A stretch of 64,000 nt of DNA from Novosphingobium ginsenosidimutans (GCF_007954425.1 NZ_CP042345.1:2168001-2232000); one strand, 5' to 3'; positions 43,204 through 52,701 are shown, numbered from the stretch's first letter. A program made the numbers and translations. Notes: a model not told the origin generated them from the letters alone.

Positions 43204-45777
43204 ATGAATCTGACTGCGCACAGATTTCTCAAGCGTGCCGCGCTTTCTGGGACCGCGCTGGTTGCCATTGCCACGGCTTTTCCGGCCTATGCCCAGGAAG
43301 CCGACGAAGATGGCGCCGACAGCAACGACATCGTCGTGACCGCGCGCAAGCGCGATGAAGACATCCAGACCGTGCCGATCGCGATCACGGCCTATACGGC
43401 TGACCAGCTCGCCGAGCGCGGCATTTCGAACTTTAACGATCTTGGCAACTCGACCCCGGGCGTTGCCATCACCAGCATTGCCGGCGGCACGGTGCAGCAG
43501 GTTTTCGTGCGCGGCCTGGCGCCAGCCAACACTGCCAACGACCTGAACACCGAAGCCAACGTTGGCGTGTTCATCGATGGCATCTACCAGACCAGCCGCA
43601 ACACGCTCGACATCATCTCTGTGCTCGATGTTGGCCAGATCGAAGTGGCCAAGGGGCCGCAGTCGGCGCTGTTTGGCCGTTCGACCTTTGCCGGTGCGCT
43701 GAGCATCGCGACCAAAAAGCCGACAAGCACCTTCTCGGCCGACGTCTCTGCCACGGTTGGCGTGGACGAAGACTATCGCATCAAGGGCTCGATTTCGGCC
43801 CCGCTGGGCGACAGCCTGCGCGTTCGCCTTTCGGGCGGCTACCTGACCTATGACGGTTGGGGCGAAAACTCAGCCGCGCCCGACGACAACCTGGGCGGGA
43901 CCAAGAAGTGGGCTGTCAGCGGCACAGTGGTCTGGGAACCAAGCCCGGACTTCACCGCCACGCTGTCAGGCTTCATCACCGACAGCAAGACCGAGATGAG
44001 CCCGGTCAGCCAGCCGGCCATCAGCACCTTCAACTGCGGTACCACCAGTACGGCAGCGGTAACGCTGGGCCTGCGCCAGCTTTACTGCGGTGCGCTGACC
44101 GCCAAGAAGGTCAGCGACATCAGCCCGGGTATCCCTGAAACCCGGTCCAAGACGCGCCAGGGTTCGCTCGAACTCGAGTACAAGCTCGACGGTGTCCGGA
44201 TCGTCAGCCTGACTGGCTTCTCCGGGGCAGAGAACGATACCTTCAACGACTATGACGCCTCGTCGGCCGGTGTGCTGCTGGGCGTCTGCGGCGGACCAGT
44301 CTGCCTCCCGGCCGGGGCCTATACCCGCCTGGTACGCACCAACCTGGTCTCGATCTCGAAGGAGCGGGTCCGCACGATGAGCCAGGAACTGCGGCTCCAG
44401 TCTGACAATGACTCGCCGCTCCAGTGGATCTTCGGTGCGAACTACTTCGACCAGAAGATCCCGCTTACTGCGGGCGGGATCGGTGCCGACCGTGCCGGCC
44501 TGTTGGCCACTGAACGGTTCATGCAAGTGACCCAGGTTGGCACCGTGCCGACTGCCGGCGTGGGGGCTTACGAGTTCACCGCCAACCCCTTCGTCGTCAA
44601 CGATTCCAACGTTGGCCAGCTTTCGTCGAGCTACTCAAAGGCCAGCACGCAGACCTTCTCGATCTTCGGATCGCTGGGCTATACCTTCGGGGCACTGCGG
44701 GCGACGGCGGAAGGGCGCTACAATATCGACCGCAAGAAGGCGCAGGTCTTCTCGGTCTCCAACCCGCTCAGTGCGCCGGGGATCAACCAGCACATCGTGG
44801 GCACCACGCCGCCCGCGGCCGGGACCTTCCCGGTGGTCGGTCCGCTGTTCGCCAAGACCTTTGAAAGCTTCGCCCCGCGCTTCACGCTGGACTACAAGGC
44901 TTCGGAAGACATCTTCCTTTATGCTTCGGTCGCCAAGGGCGTGCGCGCGGGTGGCTTCAACACCGCCAATGCAGTCAGCGCCACAGGCATTCTCGCCAGC
45001 GAAGTGCCGTATGACGAAGAAGAAAACTGGACTTACGAAGCCGGCTTCAAGAGCGAATGGTTCGACAAGGTCCTGATGCTCAACGCTTCGTACTTCCATG
45101 TCGATTGGAAGAACGCCCAGGTATCGAGCTTCACGGAAAACCCGACTGCGGTGAACCCGGTCCGGATCATCCGCAATATTGGCTCGATCAAGACCGACGG
45201 CTTCGAAGCCCAGGCTGAAGTCCGCCCGACCAAGCAGCTCGGCTTCGGCGGCAGCGTGGTCTATTCGGACGTGGCCTTTGGCCCCGGCGTCTACGATGGC
45301 GGCACGGTTACGCAGTGCGTAGTCGGTACGGGCGCGGCGGCCACGGCGGCTCCGGGCTGCCCGGCACCGATCGTGGTCACCACGCCGTCGGGCGCGGTCC
45401 GCGCAGTGCCTTCGCTCGAAGGCCTGCGGCCGGCGCGTTCGGTCAAGTGGCAGTGGAACCTCCACGCCACCGCCGGCTTCGACCTCACCGACGATTGGGA
45501 AGTTAAGGCCCGCGTGGACGTGAGCCACACCGGCCCAGCCTTTACCAACATCATCAATACGATCAGCTATGGCAAGCGCACGCTGACCAACGCGCGCCTG
45601 ACCTTCTCGAACGACCAGTTCGGCGTCTCGCTGTGGGCGACCAACCTGTTCGACAAGACCTATGTCCAGAACTCGATCAACCAGCCGCGCGCGGGCATCC
45701 CGGTCGCCTTCAATATCCCCGAGATCTATCTCGGCGAAGGCCGCCGGATGGGCGTGACGCTGACTGCCAAGTACTGA
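43204..45777 (+). CDS. TonB-dependent outer-membrane receptor 3
   Basis: 857 residues. Signal peptide MNLTAHRFLKRAALSGTALVAIATAFPAYA. Plug: DIVVTARKRDEDIQTVPIAITAYTADQLAERGI, QVFVRGLAPANTANDLNTEANVGVFIDGIYQ, QIEVAKGPQSALFGRSTFAGALSIATKKP. Barrel ends MGVTLTAKY with terminal Tyr. The 'KGPQSAL.GR.TFAGA' core is shared with receptor 2. ATG at 43204 with CAGGGAGG upstream. Single-gene unit closed by a strong terminator and controlled by site 9. Confidence 0.93.
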   Translation: MNLTAHRFLKRAALSGTALVAIATAFPAYAQEADEDGADSNDIVVTARKRDEDIQTVPIAITAYTADQLAERGISNFNDLGNSTPGVAITSIAGGTVQQVFVRGLAPANTANDLNTEANVGVFIDGIYQTSRNTLDIISVLDVGQIEVAKGPQSALFGRSTFAGALSIATKKPTSTFSADVSATVGVDEDYRIKGSISAPLGDSLRVRLSGGYLTYDGWGENSAAPDDNLGGTKKWAVSGTVVWEPSPDFTATLSGFITDSKTEMSPVSQPAISTFNCGTTSTAAVTLGLRQLYCGALTAKKVSDISPGIPETRSKTRQGSLELEYKLDGVRIVSLTGFSGAENDTFNDYDASSAGVLLGVCGGPVCLPAGAYTRLVRTNLVSISKERVRTMSQELRLQSDNDSPLQWIFGANYFDQKIPLTAGGIGADRAGLLATERFMQVTQVGTVPTAGVGAYEFTANPFVVNDSNVGQLSSSYSKASTQTFSIFGSLGYTFGALRATAEGRYNIDRKKAQVFSVSNPLSAPGINQHIVGTTPPAAGTFPVVGPLFAKTFESFAPRFTLDYKASEDIFLYASVAKGVRAGGFNTANAVSATGILASEVPYDEEENWTYEAGFKSEWFDKVLMLNASYFHVDWKNAQVSSFTENPTAVNPVRIIRNIGSIKTDGFEAQAEVRPTKQLGFGGSVVYSDVAFGPGVYDGGTVTQCVVGTGAAATAAPGCPAPIVVTTPSGAVRAVPSLEGLRPARSVKWQWNLHATAGFDLTDDWEVKARVDVSHTGPAFTNIINTISYGKRTLTNARLTFSNDQFGVSLWATNLFDKTYVQNSINQPRAGIPVAFNIPEIYLGEGRRMGVTLTAKY

Positions 45778-45800
45778 CCCGACCGATTTAAAGGGGGATG

Positions 45801-45828
45801 GGGCGGGGGACCTTCGGGTCTCCCGCCC
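45801..45828 (+). terminator. intrinsic terminator with TTCG tetraloop
   Basis: A 12-bp GC-rich stem (45801-45812 with 45817-45828, one G-T wobble) capped by TTCG and followed by TTTCTATTT. It lies 23 bp after the TonB receptor 3 stop and just before the convergent hydrolase stop at 45837, so it mainly ends the receptor transcript. Confidence 0.85.
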
Positions 45829-45836
45829 TTTCTATT

Positions 45837-46625
45837 TCAGCCGTGCAGGAATGCAGCGACGGCGGCCACCCAGGCTTCGGGCTGCTCATCGATAATGTCG
45901 TGCGTGCCGCCGTCCAGCGCGTCAAAGGCAAAGTCAGGGCGCAAGGCGTGGGCGCGCTGCGAGGCGGCGTAGAGATCTTCGCCGGTATTGCTGAAGATCA
46001 TGGTCGGCACGGTGATCGCCTTGAGGTCGGCTGCCATGTCATGGGCAAAGGCCGCCTCGAAGCCCCAGAAGTAGTGCGTCGGATTGGCTAGCAGTGCCGT
46101 CACATAGCGGTGCATGGCCTCCAGTTCGGTCCAGCCGGGCGAGGCGGCCAGCCGCTGATTCCAGGCGGCAAGCAGATGGCTGCCATCGGCCTGCGGTTCA
46201 AGCGGGGCAAAGCGGAACTGGGCGAAGTGCGCGCGCTCTTCGTTAGAGAGCAGGGCCACGCCATTGAGGATTAACCGGTCGACCAGTGCCGGCCGCCGCG
46301 CTGCGAGGCTAGCAGCGATCGAGGCACCGGTGTGGTGGCCCAGCACGTGGGCCTTGTCCCACCCCATCGCGGCCAACACGGCGGGAACGGCATCGGCATA
46401 GCCAGCGATCCCGACCGGGTCGGCGGGGCGATCGGACTGACCGAAGCCCGGCGTATCCATGGCCACGGTGCAGAAACCCGCCTCGGCCAGTAGGGGCAGC
46501 ACTGCACTGAACTGGTCGCCACTGAGCGGGGACTGGTGCAGCAGGAGCAAGGGTGTGCCATCCCCTGCAATCCGCAGATGAAGCTGGCCATAGGGGCCAT
46601 CGACATAGGCCCGGCGCGTGGTCAT
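45837..46625 (-). CDS. alpha/beta-hydrolase-fold protein with His at the nucleophile position
   Basis: 262 residues, cytoplasmic, usual length for the fold. PLLLLHQSPLSGDQFSAVLP and MDTPGFGQSDRP match the first half of the 2359-3744 protein. The nucleophile elbow reads G96-H-H98-T-G100, so the nucleophile position holds His98 and no Ser or Cys is there. A candidate acid and base remain (SNTGEDLYAA, GGTHDIID). The two genes therefore define a subfamily with a non-standard centre. ATGA overlap with the following canonical alpha/beta hydrolase gene upstream at 46622. Confidence 0.75.
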   Translation of the reverse strand: MTTRRAYVDGPYGQLHLRIAGDGTPLLLLHQSPLSGDQFSAVLPLLAEAGFCTVAMDTPGFGQSDRPADPVGIAGYADAVPAVLAAMGWDKAHVLGHHTGASIAASLAARRPALVDRLILNGVALLSNEERAHFAQFRFAPLEPQADGSHLLAAWNQRLAASPGWTELEAMHRYVTALLANPTHYFWGFEAAFAHDMAADLKAITVPTMIFSNTGEDLYAASQRAHALRPDFAFDALDGGTHDIIDEQPEAWVAAVAAFLHG

Positions 46626-47575
46626 TTCTTGCTGGGCACCCCGGCCTCGATCCAGGCCCGCATAACCGTGGTGAAACGCTGCGGGGTCTCGATCGGCGGG
46701 AAGTGGCCAACATCGGGCAGGTAGACCAGCGCCGGTTCCGCGCCTGCCAGATAACCATAAAGCGTCCGCCCCGCGCTGGTCGGCAGCAGGGCATCACTGC
46801 CACCCCAGATCAGCAGGGTCGGCACCTTGACCGCCGCCATCGCCGCCCGTGCCTTGGGCGCATCGCCAACCTTGGCGATCATCGCGATGAAATTCTTGTG
46901 CGGGGTGCGGCGGTTGAAATCGTAGAAATGCAGCCGCGTCGCCTGGTCGATCCGCTTGCCGTCGCCAGCGAAGAACGAGAGGAACTGGCTCCAGAAATCG
47001 GCATCCTGATAGCCATTGGCCTTGGCCCGCGCCTGGGCGGCGGCCCATTCGGGCGTCGGCACGAGGTGCGAGGTATCGACCGGATCGGACGGGGCGTTGG
47101 AGATCACCAGCCGCTCGACCAGATCGGGCCGCTTGGCGGCGAGAAACACGCCGAGCGTGCCGCCGCTGGAAACCCCAACAACCGTCACCTTCTTCACGCC
47201 AAGCTGGGTCAGCAGCCCTTCGGCGATCTCCGCCGGCGTGGCGGCGGCGACCACGCTGTCAGGCACGTCGTCCGACAGACCCAGGCCGGGCACGTCATAG
47301 CGGATTACGCGGTAATGCGCCTTAAGCAGCGGGACCATGCCGTCCCAGGTCTTGAGCGTACTGGAGGAACCGTGGACCAGCAGCAGCACCGGCGCATCGG
47401 CGCGCTTCAGCCCCTCGTCCTTGTAGTGGACTTTCAGGCCGGCAATGGTGGCATAGCGGCTCTGGCTGTCCTGGTACTTGGCCTTGAGCTGATCAAGGCT
47501 GAGCCAGTTGGACGCCGCCGGGGCATTGCCCATCAGCAGCAGGGCGAGCGGCAGCAGGATCAGCCGGGCCAGCAT
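46622..47575 (-). CDS. exported alpha/beta hydrolase with canonical Ser nucleophile
   Basis: 317 residues. Signal peptide MLARLILLPLALLLMGNAPAA. Oxyanion motif LLLVHGSSSTLKTWDGM, nucleophile in VTVVGVSSGGTLGVFLA, acid in LLIWGGSDALLPT and base in VYLPDVGHFPPIETPQ. Epoxide-hydrolase or ester-hydrolase-like, in the periplasm or membrane-anchored. It starts 4 bp after the cytochrome c stop and overlaps the next hydrolase gene, making a three-gene operon. Confidence 0.82.
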   Translation of the reverse strand: MLARLILLPLALLLMGNAPAASNWLSLDQLKAKYQDSQSRYATIAGLKVHYKDEGLKRADAPVLLLVHGSSSTLKTWDGMVPLLKAHYRVIRYDVPGLGLSDDVPDSVVAAATPAEIAEGLLTQLGVKKVTVVGVSSGGTLGVFLAAKRPDLVERLVISNAPSDPVDTSHLVPTPEWAAAQARAKANGYQDADFWSQFLSFFAGDGKRIDQATRLHFYDFNRRTPHKNFIAMIAKVGDAPKARAAMAAVKVPTLLIWGGSDALLPTSAGRTLYGYLAGAEPALVYLPDVGHFPPIETPQRFTTVMRAWIEAGVPSKK

Positions 47576-47579
47576 CGGC

Positions 47580-47963
47580 TCAGCGCTTCTTCAGGGTGGC
47601 AAGGTAGGCAATCACATCCTTGCGCGCCTGCGGATTGGCAATCCCAGCAAAGACCATCTTGGTACCCGGGACCTTGCCGTTGGGTCGTGCCAGGAAGGTA
47701 TCGAGCTGTTCCGGGGTCCAGGTAATCCCGGCCTTGGTCAGCGCCTGCGAATAGTTAAAGCCGGGCTTGCTGCCGGCCTTGGCACCGGCAACGCCCCACA
47801 GGTTTGGACCGACGGCGTGCGGCCCCTTTTCAGCCACGTTGTGGCAGGCCTTGCACTGCAGGAACTGACGCGAACCCTTCACCGGATCGCCCCCGGGAGC
47901 GGACTGGGCGGCCACTGGCACCGAAGCGATCAAGGCAAATGTGGGCAACAGACGCAACAACAT
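47580..47963 (-). CDS. periplasmic class I cytochrome c
   Basis: 127 residues with a signal peptide (MLLRLLPTFALIASVPVAA). Haem site C37-K-A-C40-H41 and likely axial Met103 in PGTKMVFAGI; GPNLWGVAGAKAG is the usual loop. A start at GTG 47966 is possible but ATG 47963 is preferred. It is first in the operon with two alpha/beta hydrolases and divergent from the Tat-exported amine oxidase 156 bp away. That pairing recalls nicotine oxidoreductase NicA2 with its cytochrome c acceptor CycN (established example). That this cytochrome accepts electrons from this oxidase is inference. Confidence 0.85.
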   Translation of the reverse strand: MLLRLLPTFALIASVPVAAQSAPGGDPVKGSRQFLQCKACHNVAEKGPHAVGPNLWGVAGAKAGSKPGFNYSQALTKAGITWTPEQLDTFLARPNGKVPGTKMVFAGIANPQARKDVIAYLATLKKR

Positions 47964-48119
47964 CACAAGAAGACCCTTTGGATAGCTTTGCTGCCCATCC
48001 TAGGCGCGGGCAGTGCCCGGGGGCAACGCTGCTGCCGAATGATCGACTGGCGAATAACGCCGCTTTGCCATTGCCTTTGCAAGGGCGAGAGGCAGATTGA
48101 GGGAGCAAGGAGATTGCCG

Positions 48120-49559
48120 ATGCACCTGTCCCGCCGTTCCTTCGCCCTTGGCCTTGGCGCCGCCGGTATCGCCGTCTCCGCCGGAGCCAAGCCGAAGCCC
48201 AAGGTCGCCGCCCCGGCCATGCTCGATACGATCGTGATCGGTGCCGGAATGAGCGGCCTCAACACCGCACTGCTGCTCGAGGCCGAGGGGCAAAAGGTGG
48301 CGGTGCTGGAAGGCCGTACCCGCGTCGGCGGGCGGGTGCACACGCTGTTCGATCAGCCCGGCACTCCCGAGATGGGCTTCAACACCATGGGCGAGGGTTA
48401 TGGCCGTGGGCTCGATGCCGCCCAGCGCGCCGGGTTGGAGCTGATCGAGACCAGTGCCCGTTATCGCAAGGCGCCCCCGCAGGGGCTGTACCTGGGCGGC
48501 AAGAGCTTCACCCGCGAGACCTGGGCTGCGTTTGACGGCAATCCCCTGCCTGCGCCGCTGAAGGCCTTGATGCCGTGGGAAGTGGTGCCCCGGCTGATCG
48601 CGCAGCACACGCCGCTGACCGACTGGACCCAGTGGTACCTGCCCGAAAGTGCGGCCAACGACATTTCGCTGCACGCCTTCCTGAAGCAGCAGGGCCTGAG
48701 CGATGCGGCGATCCGCCTCGTCAACGATACGGCCCCGGCCTATGGCAATTCGGCCTGGGATGTTTCGGCGCTGATGCTGGAATGGAACGATGGCTTCGTG
48801 AAGGGCCAGATCGCCGTCGGTACGCGCCAGTACGCCATCAAGGGCGGCAATGCGAAGCTGCCGATTGGCCTGGCGAAGCTGCTCAAGGGCGATCTGATCA
48901 CCGGCAAGCGCGTGGTCGGGATCGACAGCGGCGATGCCCATGCCACGGTCTATTGCGCCGATGGCTCCACCATGCTGGCCCGCCGCGTGGTCTGCGCCCT
49001 GCCGCTGGGGGTGATGCGCCGGATCGCCTACTGGCCCAGCCTGCCCGAACCGCAGGCCCGGGCGATCGCGACCGTGCCCTACCAGCAGCTTGCCAATATC
49101 TTCGCCACGGTCAGCCGCCCGTTCTGGGAAGAGGACAAGCTGGGGCCGGGGATGTGGACCAACTCACCGCTCGGCACGATCTTCCCGCAGTACTTCGGCG
49201 CCACCGATAGCGAGGTGACCGGGCTGCTGTTCCAGGCGCGCGGCGAACTCGCTCTGGCCTGGGACCGGATGGGCCGCGATGCCGCCATGGCCATGGTGGT
49301 GCAGACGCTCGAGCAGTTGCGCCCCGCCGCGAAGGGTACGGTCAATCCGGTGCACTACCACTCATGGGGCGCGGAGGAGTACTCGACCGGGGCCTGGGCG
49401 GTGTTCATGCCGGGTCAAATCCGCGACCTCCACGCCACGATGGCGCTGCCGGCCGGCCGGGTCCACTTTGCCGGCGAGCACACGGCAACCGGTGCGCGCG
49501 GGCTCGAGGCGGCGCTCGAAAGCTCGGAACGCGTGGCAATTGAGGTTCTGAGCGCCTGA
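48120..49559 (+). CDS. Tat-exported flavin monoamine oxidase/dehydrogenase
   Basis: 479 residues. Tat signal MHLSRRSFALGLGAAGIAVSAGA. FAD Rossmann motif TIVIGAGMSGLNTALLLEAEGQKVAVLEGRTRVGGR, and C-terminal FAD motif VHFAGEHTATGARGLEAALESSERVA. The family oxidises amines, amino acids or related C-H bonds. Tat export suggests it folds with FAD in the cytoplasm and works in the periplasm, where cytochrome c is a likely acceptor in place of O2. AAGGAGA upstream of the ATG. No palindromic site was found in the 156-bp divergent gap. Confidence 0.85.
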   Translation: MHLSRRSFALGLGAAGIAVSAGAKPKPKVAAPAMLDTIVIGAGMSGLNTALLLEAEGQKVAVLEGRTRVGGRVHTLFDQPGTPEMGFNTMGEGYGRGLDAAQRAGLELIETSARYRKAPPQGLYLGGKSFTRETWAAFDGNPLPAPLKALMPWEVVPRLIAQHTPLTDWTQWYLPESAANDISLHAFLKQQGLSDAAIRLVNDTAPAYGNSAWDVSALMLEWNDGFVKGQIAVGTRQYAIKGGNAKLPIGLAKLLKGDLITGKRVVGIDSGDAHATVYCADGSTMLARRVVCALPLGVMRRIAYWPSLPEPQARAIATVPYQQLANIFATVSRPFWEEDKLGPGMWTNSPLGTIFPQYFGATDSEVTGLLFQARGELALAWDRMGRDAAMAMVVQTLEQLRPAAKGTVNPVHYHSWGAEEYSTGAWAVFMPGQIRDLHATMALPAGRVHFAGEHTATGARGLEAALESSERVAIEVLSA

Positions 49560-49560
49560 A

Positions 49561-49584
49561 CCTCCCCAACCAAGTTTGGGGAGG
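49561..49584. terminator. hairpin between convergent genes
   Basis: Nine-bp arms CCTCCCCAA and TTGGGGAGG around a 6-nt loop, directly after the amine oxidase stop and 3 bp from the convergent FAD oxidase stop. There is no clear T-tract on either side, so termination is likely but not certain. Confidence 0.55.
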
Positions 49585-49586
49585 CT

Positions 49587-51128
49587 CTAAAGCCCCAAGT
49601 TGCCGGGATTGAGGATGCCCTTGGGGTCCAACTCGGCCTTGAGCGCCTTCAGCGCCGCCCAGTGCGGCGGGTTGTGGTCCTGATCATAGGGATAGACCTT
49701 GCCGATCTGGAAGTGGATCCCGCCGAACTGGTGCATCAGGTCTACCACCCGGCCCTTGATCCGCAGCGCTTCGGCCTCGTTGGCCTCGGAGCGGGGATAG
49801 GTCGGGAGGCCGGCCAGGTAGTCTGGATCGACGATCCGCTGGTGATAGGCGTTCTGGGCGTCCGGCCAGTAGAATGCGGGTTCATAGACGAAGGCGGTTG
49901 AGCCAACGGCCATGAACATGCCGCCCACGACGATCCCGTGGCGCGCCATGCAGTCCTCCTCTTCGGCCAGCAGAGCCTGAAGGGCATGGTGGAACGGCAC
50001 CACCCGGTCATGCGGCAGCTTGGTGTGGCACGGCAGCCAGCGCTCACCCTTGGGGCCCAGCACGTTGTGGAACGGGGCAAAGGGCATGGCGCGCACCACT
50101 TCGGGCACCGAGTTCGGAATCTCGGTCCCGAATTCGCTGCACAGCCGCTTGACCAGCGCGATCCGGCCATTGGCTTCGGCCTGGTCGATCCCCTCGACGA
50201 TGAAATGCCCGGCATGGCTGGCGGCGGCGATTTCCTTTTCACCGGCGAAGGCCATTTTCGCCAGCTTTGCCGCGCCCTTCAGCACGCCCGATTGCTTGAC
50301 GATCTTGCCCGCCATCTCGACCTTGGCGGCAGTGTCAGCCTTGCCGAGCTGACCCTGTTGAAGCACCTCGTTGAGGCCGAAGTTCTCTTCGCAGATGTCT
50401 TCGATCCCGACCGCGCGGAAGGCGCCGTGGAGCGCCTCGAAACTGGGGAACGAGAAGCTGGCCGTGGCAAATGCGGAGCGCGCCTTGACCAGCGGCAGCG
50501 TGATCCGCGCCTTCACGCCCAGCACGCCGCAGTCGCCGGTAAATAGCCCGGTCAGGTCGGGTCCGAAGTGGCGGAAAAAGGGTACGGACTTGTCCGAGAG
50601 CGCACTGCCGGTGCGCAGCAGCTCGCCCGTGCCGGTAATGATATCGAACGACAGCGCCGCTTCGCCTGCGCAGCCCTGGCCATGGCTGATCGCGTTCATC
50701 GACATACCGCCGCCGACATTGGCGTGGAGGCCCGAATAGGACCCCCAGAACCGGGTCTTGAACCCCCGCGCCAGCACCGCCTCGCGCAGTTCGGCCCAGG
50801 TCACCCCGGCCTCAACGGTCACGGTCGCGCGGGTTTCGTCGATCTCGATCTGCTTGAGGCGGCTGCTGTCGATCGTGATCCCTTCGGCGCGGCGCTGGGC
50901 ATAGGCATCGGTATAGCTCGCTCCGCCGCCGCGGGTGACCAGCGGCGTGCCGCTTTCGTAAGCGGCGCGAACGATGGCCTGGAGCTCTTCGACCGAACCT
51001 GGGCGGACGACGGCAGCCGGAAGTTCGCCAGCACGGAACACGTCATGGCCGTAGAACAGCCGGTCAGCCTCGCCGGTCAGGACGTTCTCGGCACCGAGCT
51101 GCTGAGTCAGGTTTTGAACGAGGCCCAT
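49587..51128 (-). CDS. FAD-linked oxidase of the VAO/4-cresol-dehydrogenase superfamily, copy 2
   Basis: 513 residues. FAD-binding motifs: VVRPGSVEELQAIVRAA, LVTRGGGASYTDAYAQR, VTVEAGVTWAELREAVL, NVGGGMSMNAISHGQG and GDCGVLGVKARITLPLV. Ends ELDPKGILNPGNLGL. The same architecture and length as the copy at 14759-16309, although the middle differs. It overlaps the helical protein stop (TGATG), making a methyltransferase-helical-oxidase operon. The other oxidase is instead with MFS and nitrilase-like genes. Probably oxidises an alcohol, phenol or hydroxy-acid group. Confidence 0.85.
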   Translation of the reverse strand: MGLVQNLTQQLGAENVLTGEADRLFYGHDVFRAGELPAAVVRPGSVEELQAIVRAAYESGTPLVTRGGGASYTDAYAQRRAEGITIDSSRLKQIEIDETRATVTVEAGVTWAELREAVLARGFKTRFWGSYSGLHANVGGGMSMNAISHGQGCAGEAALSFDIITGTGELLRTGSALSDKSVPFFRHFGPDLTGLFTGDCGVLGVKARITLPLVKARSAFATASFSFPSFEALHGAFRAVGIEDICEENFGLNEVLQQGQLGKADTAAKVEMAGKIVKQSGVLKGAAKLAKMAFAGEKEIAAASHAGHFIVEGIDQAEANGRIALVKRLCSEFGTEIPNSVPEVVRAMPFAPFHNVLGPKGERWLPCHTKLPHDRVVPFHHALQALLAEEEDCMARHGIVVGGMFMAVGSTAFVYEPAFYWPDAQNAYHQRIVDPDYLAGLPTYPRSEANEAEALRIKGRVVDLMHQFGGIHFQIGKVYPYDQDHNPPHWAALKALKAELDPKGILNPGNLGL

Positions 51129-51478
51129 CAGTTCACCGCGATATCGTCGAGGGCCTTGGAATAGCGCTCGGCGGTGTCCTGCGTCGCCAGTTCGGCCGCT
51201 TCCTTGCGGGCAACGTAGAACAGCCGGGCGAGGAAATCCTGCCGTCGCAGTTCGCGCGCCTCAAGGGTGGCCTGGTCGGGCTCATAGGCCTCGATTTCGG
51301 CATCGAGCATGATGCCCTTGGCCGCCGCGACCTTCTCGACCGTGTCGAGCCGGTCACGCACCACCGACAATTCGTTGGCGAGGACCAGGATCATCGACAT
51401 GGCTTCGTCCATGCCGGGGGTTTCGTAGAACTGCGGCCGCTTGCCGCGGGCATTACGTTCGAGCTTGCGCATGGTCAT
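51128..51478 (-). CDS. small helical protein paired with the methyltransferase, copy 2
   Basis: 116 residues, charged and helical. Starts MTMRKLERNARGKRPQFYETPGMDEAMSMILVLANELSVVRDRLDTVEKVAAAKGIML. The PGMDxxxxxxxxLAxExxVxxxRL segment aligns with the 82-residue protein at 8430-8678. A TTG at 51487 and an ATG at 51472 are other possible starts; 51478 has GAGGGAA just upstream. It follows a methyltransferase in both places, so a physical complex is likely. Unknown family. Confidence 0.65.
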   Translation of the reverse strand: MTMRKLERNARGKRPQFYETPGMDEAMSMILVLANELSVVRDRLDTVEKVAAAKGIMLDAEIEAYEPDQATLEARELRRQDFLARLFYVARKEAAELATQDTAERYSKALDDIAVN

Positions 51479-51483
51479 TTCCC

Positions 51484-52701
51484 TCAAGCGGCCTTTTGGG
51501 CGATCAGGACTTCCCAGCCGCCGCCGGGGGCATATTCGCCAGCGGTGAACTCGCGCTCGGCCAGGGCCTCGGCGGCGTCCTCGGTATAGGTCGTGTCGGC
51601 CCCGGCGAATTCCATGATCGCCATCGGGGCAGTATCGAAGCGGATTGTCTCAGCCGGGAACCCGGCGTCGCGGGCCATGCCGATCTGGTCCTTGTCGCGC
51701 ATTGCGCCCCAGAACGGCTCGTTGTTGTAGTAGGTCTCGTTGTCCAGGATGAACTGGGTGAACGGGTCCATCAGGTCGAACGGCGGCAGGTCGGCATGGA
51801 TCATCAGCCCGCCGGGTTTCAGCAGCCGGTGGCATTCGCGGAAGATCCGCGGCATAGCCTGGCCGCTCGTTTCGTGTAGCAGTATGTGGCTGACCACCAG
51901 GTCAAAGCTGCCGGCCTCGAACCCGGTATCCTCGGCGCTGCGCTGCATGAAGCTGACATCATGGCCCAGCGCCTTGGAGCGGGCATGGGCATAGCGAACG
52001 CAGGGTCCACCCACATCGATCCCGATCACCTCGGCATCGGGGAACTGCTCCTTGAACGGCACGGTCGAATGGCCAACGGTGCAGCCCATGTCGAGGATCC
52101 GCTTGGGCTGGAACCCGGGCATCTTCCGCTTGACGTAGTTGCAGACCGAACGGCCCATGTCGTCGTTGTCGGGGCCCATATAGCCCATGGCATAAAGATA
52201 GACGCCGCGGTCATAGATCGCGCCCTGAGCAATGTCCTTGCCGTCGATCTCGCTGGCATAGCCGCCGGGCATGCAGTGAATGTCGAGCGCTGAAACATAG
52301 CGCGGGACGGGGAAGGCGGGATCGCTTTCCAGGGGGGCGGGATTGCTGGCGGTTAGGTCCGCAATTGCCTTCTCCAGTTCGGGCAATTGCCGCTCGACCG
52401 AGCCGATCACCGCTTCCCACAGTAGCTCCTGCGCGATCCGGTTGGTAGCGGCGTAGTGCTGGAAATAAAGGTCCTTGACCATCGCCTTGCGGATATCCCA
52501 GCGATCGGCCGGCGGCTTGCCGTGCTCCTTCTCAAAGGCCTTGGCGGCGCGGGTCTGATAGACCGGGGTCAGACCGGGCAGCAGCCCCTGTTGGACGAAT
52601 TGCTTGAGGCTCTTGGTGAATTCCTGCCGCGCCCGTTCGTCGTGGTTGGCGCGGGGCAGGGCAGCGTGCTGATGTTGCTGGAAGGTGTTGACCATGTCCA
52701 T
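51484..52701 (-). CDS. SAM-dependent methyltransferase with an extra N-terminal domain, copy 2
   Basis: 405 residues. Motif I ILDMGCTVGHSTVPFKEQFPDAEVIGIDVGGP, FDLVVSHILLHETSGQAMPRIFRECHRLLKPGGLMIHADLPP. It parallels copy 1 (7246-8433), including RYVSALDIHCMPGGY against RNVSAIDVHLMPGSY, a conserved motif just before the methyltransferase domain, and YDRGVYLYAMGYMGPDNDDMG against YDRGLAVFSMGLMGANLDDIG. Both contain a helical N-terminal domain of unknown family. AAAGGA 9 nt upstream of the ATG. The 20-bp shared element lies about 90 bp upstream. Confidence 0.82.
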   Translation of the reverse strand: MDMVNTFQQHQHAALPRANHDERARQEFTKSLKQFVQQGLLPGLTPVYQTRAAKAFEKEHGKPPADRWDIRKAMVKDLYFQHYAATNRIAQELLWEAVIGSVERQLPELEKAIADLTASNPAPLESDPAFPVPRYVSALDIHCMPGGYASEIDGKDIAQGAIYDRGVYLYAMGYMGPDNDDMGRSVCNYVKRKMPGFQPKRILDMGCTVGHSTVPFKEQFPDAEVIGIDVGGPCVRYAHARSKALGHDVSFMQRSAEDTGFEAGSFDLVVSHILLHETSGQAMPRIFRECHRLLKPGGLMIHADLPPFDLMDPFTQFILDNETYYNNEPFWGAMRDKDQIGMARDAGFPAETIRFDTAPMAIMEFAGADTTYTEDAAEALAEREFTAGEYAPGGGWEVLIAQKAA

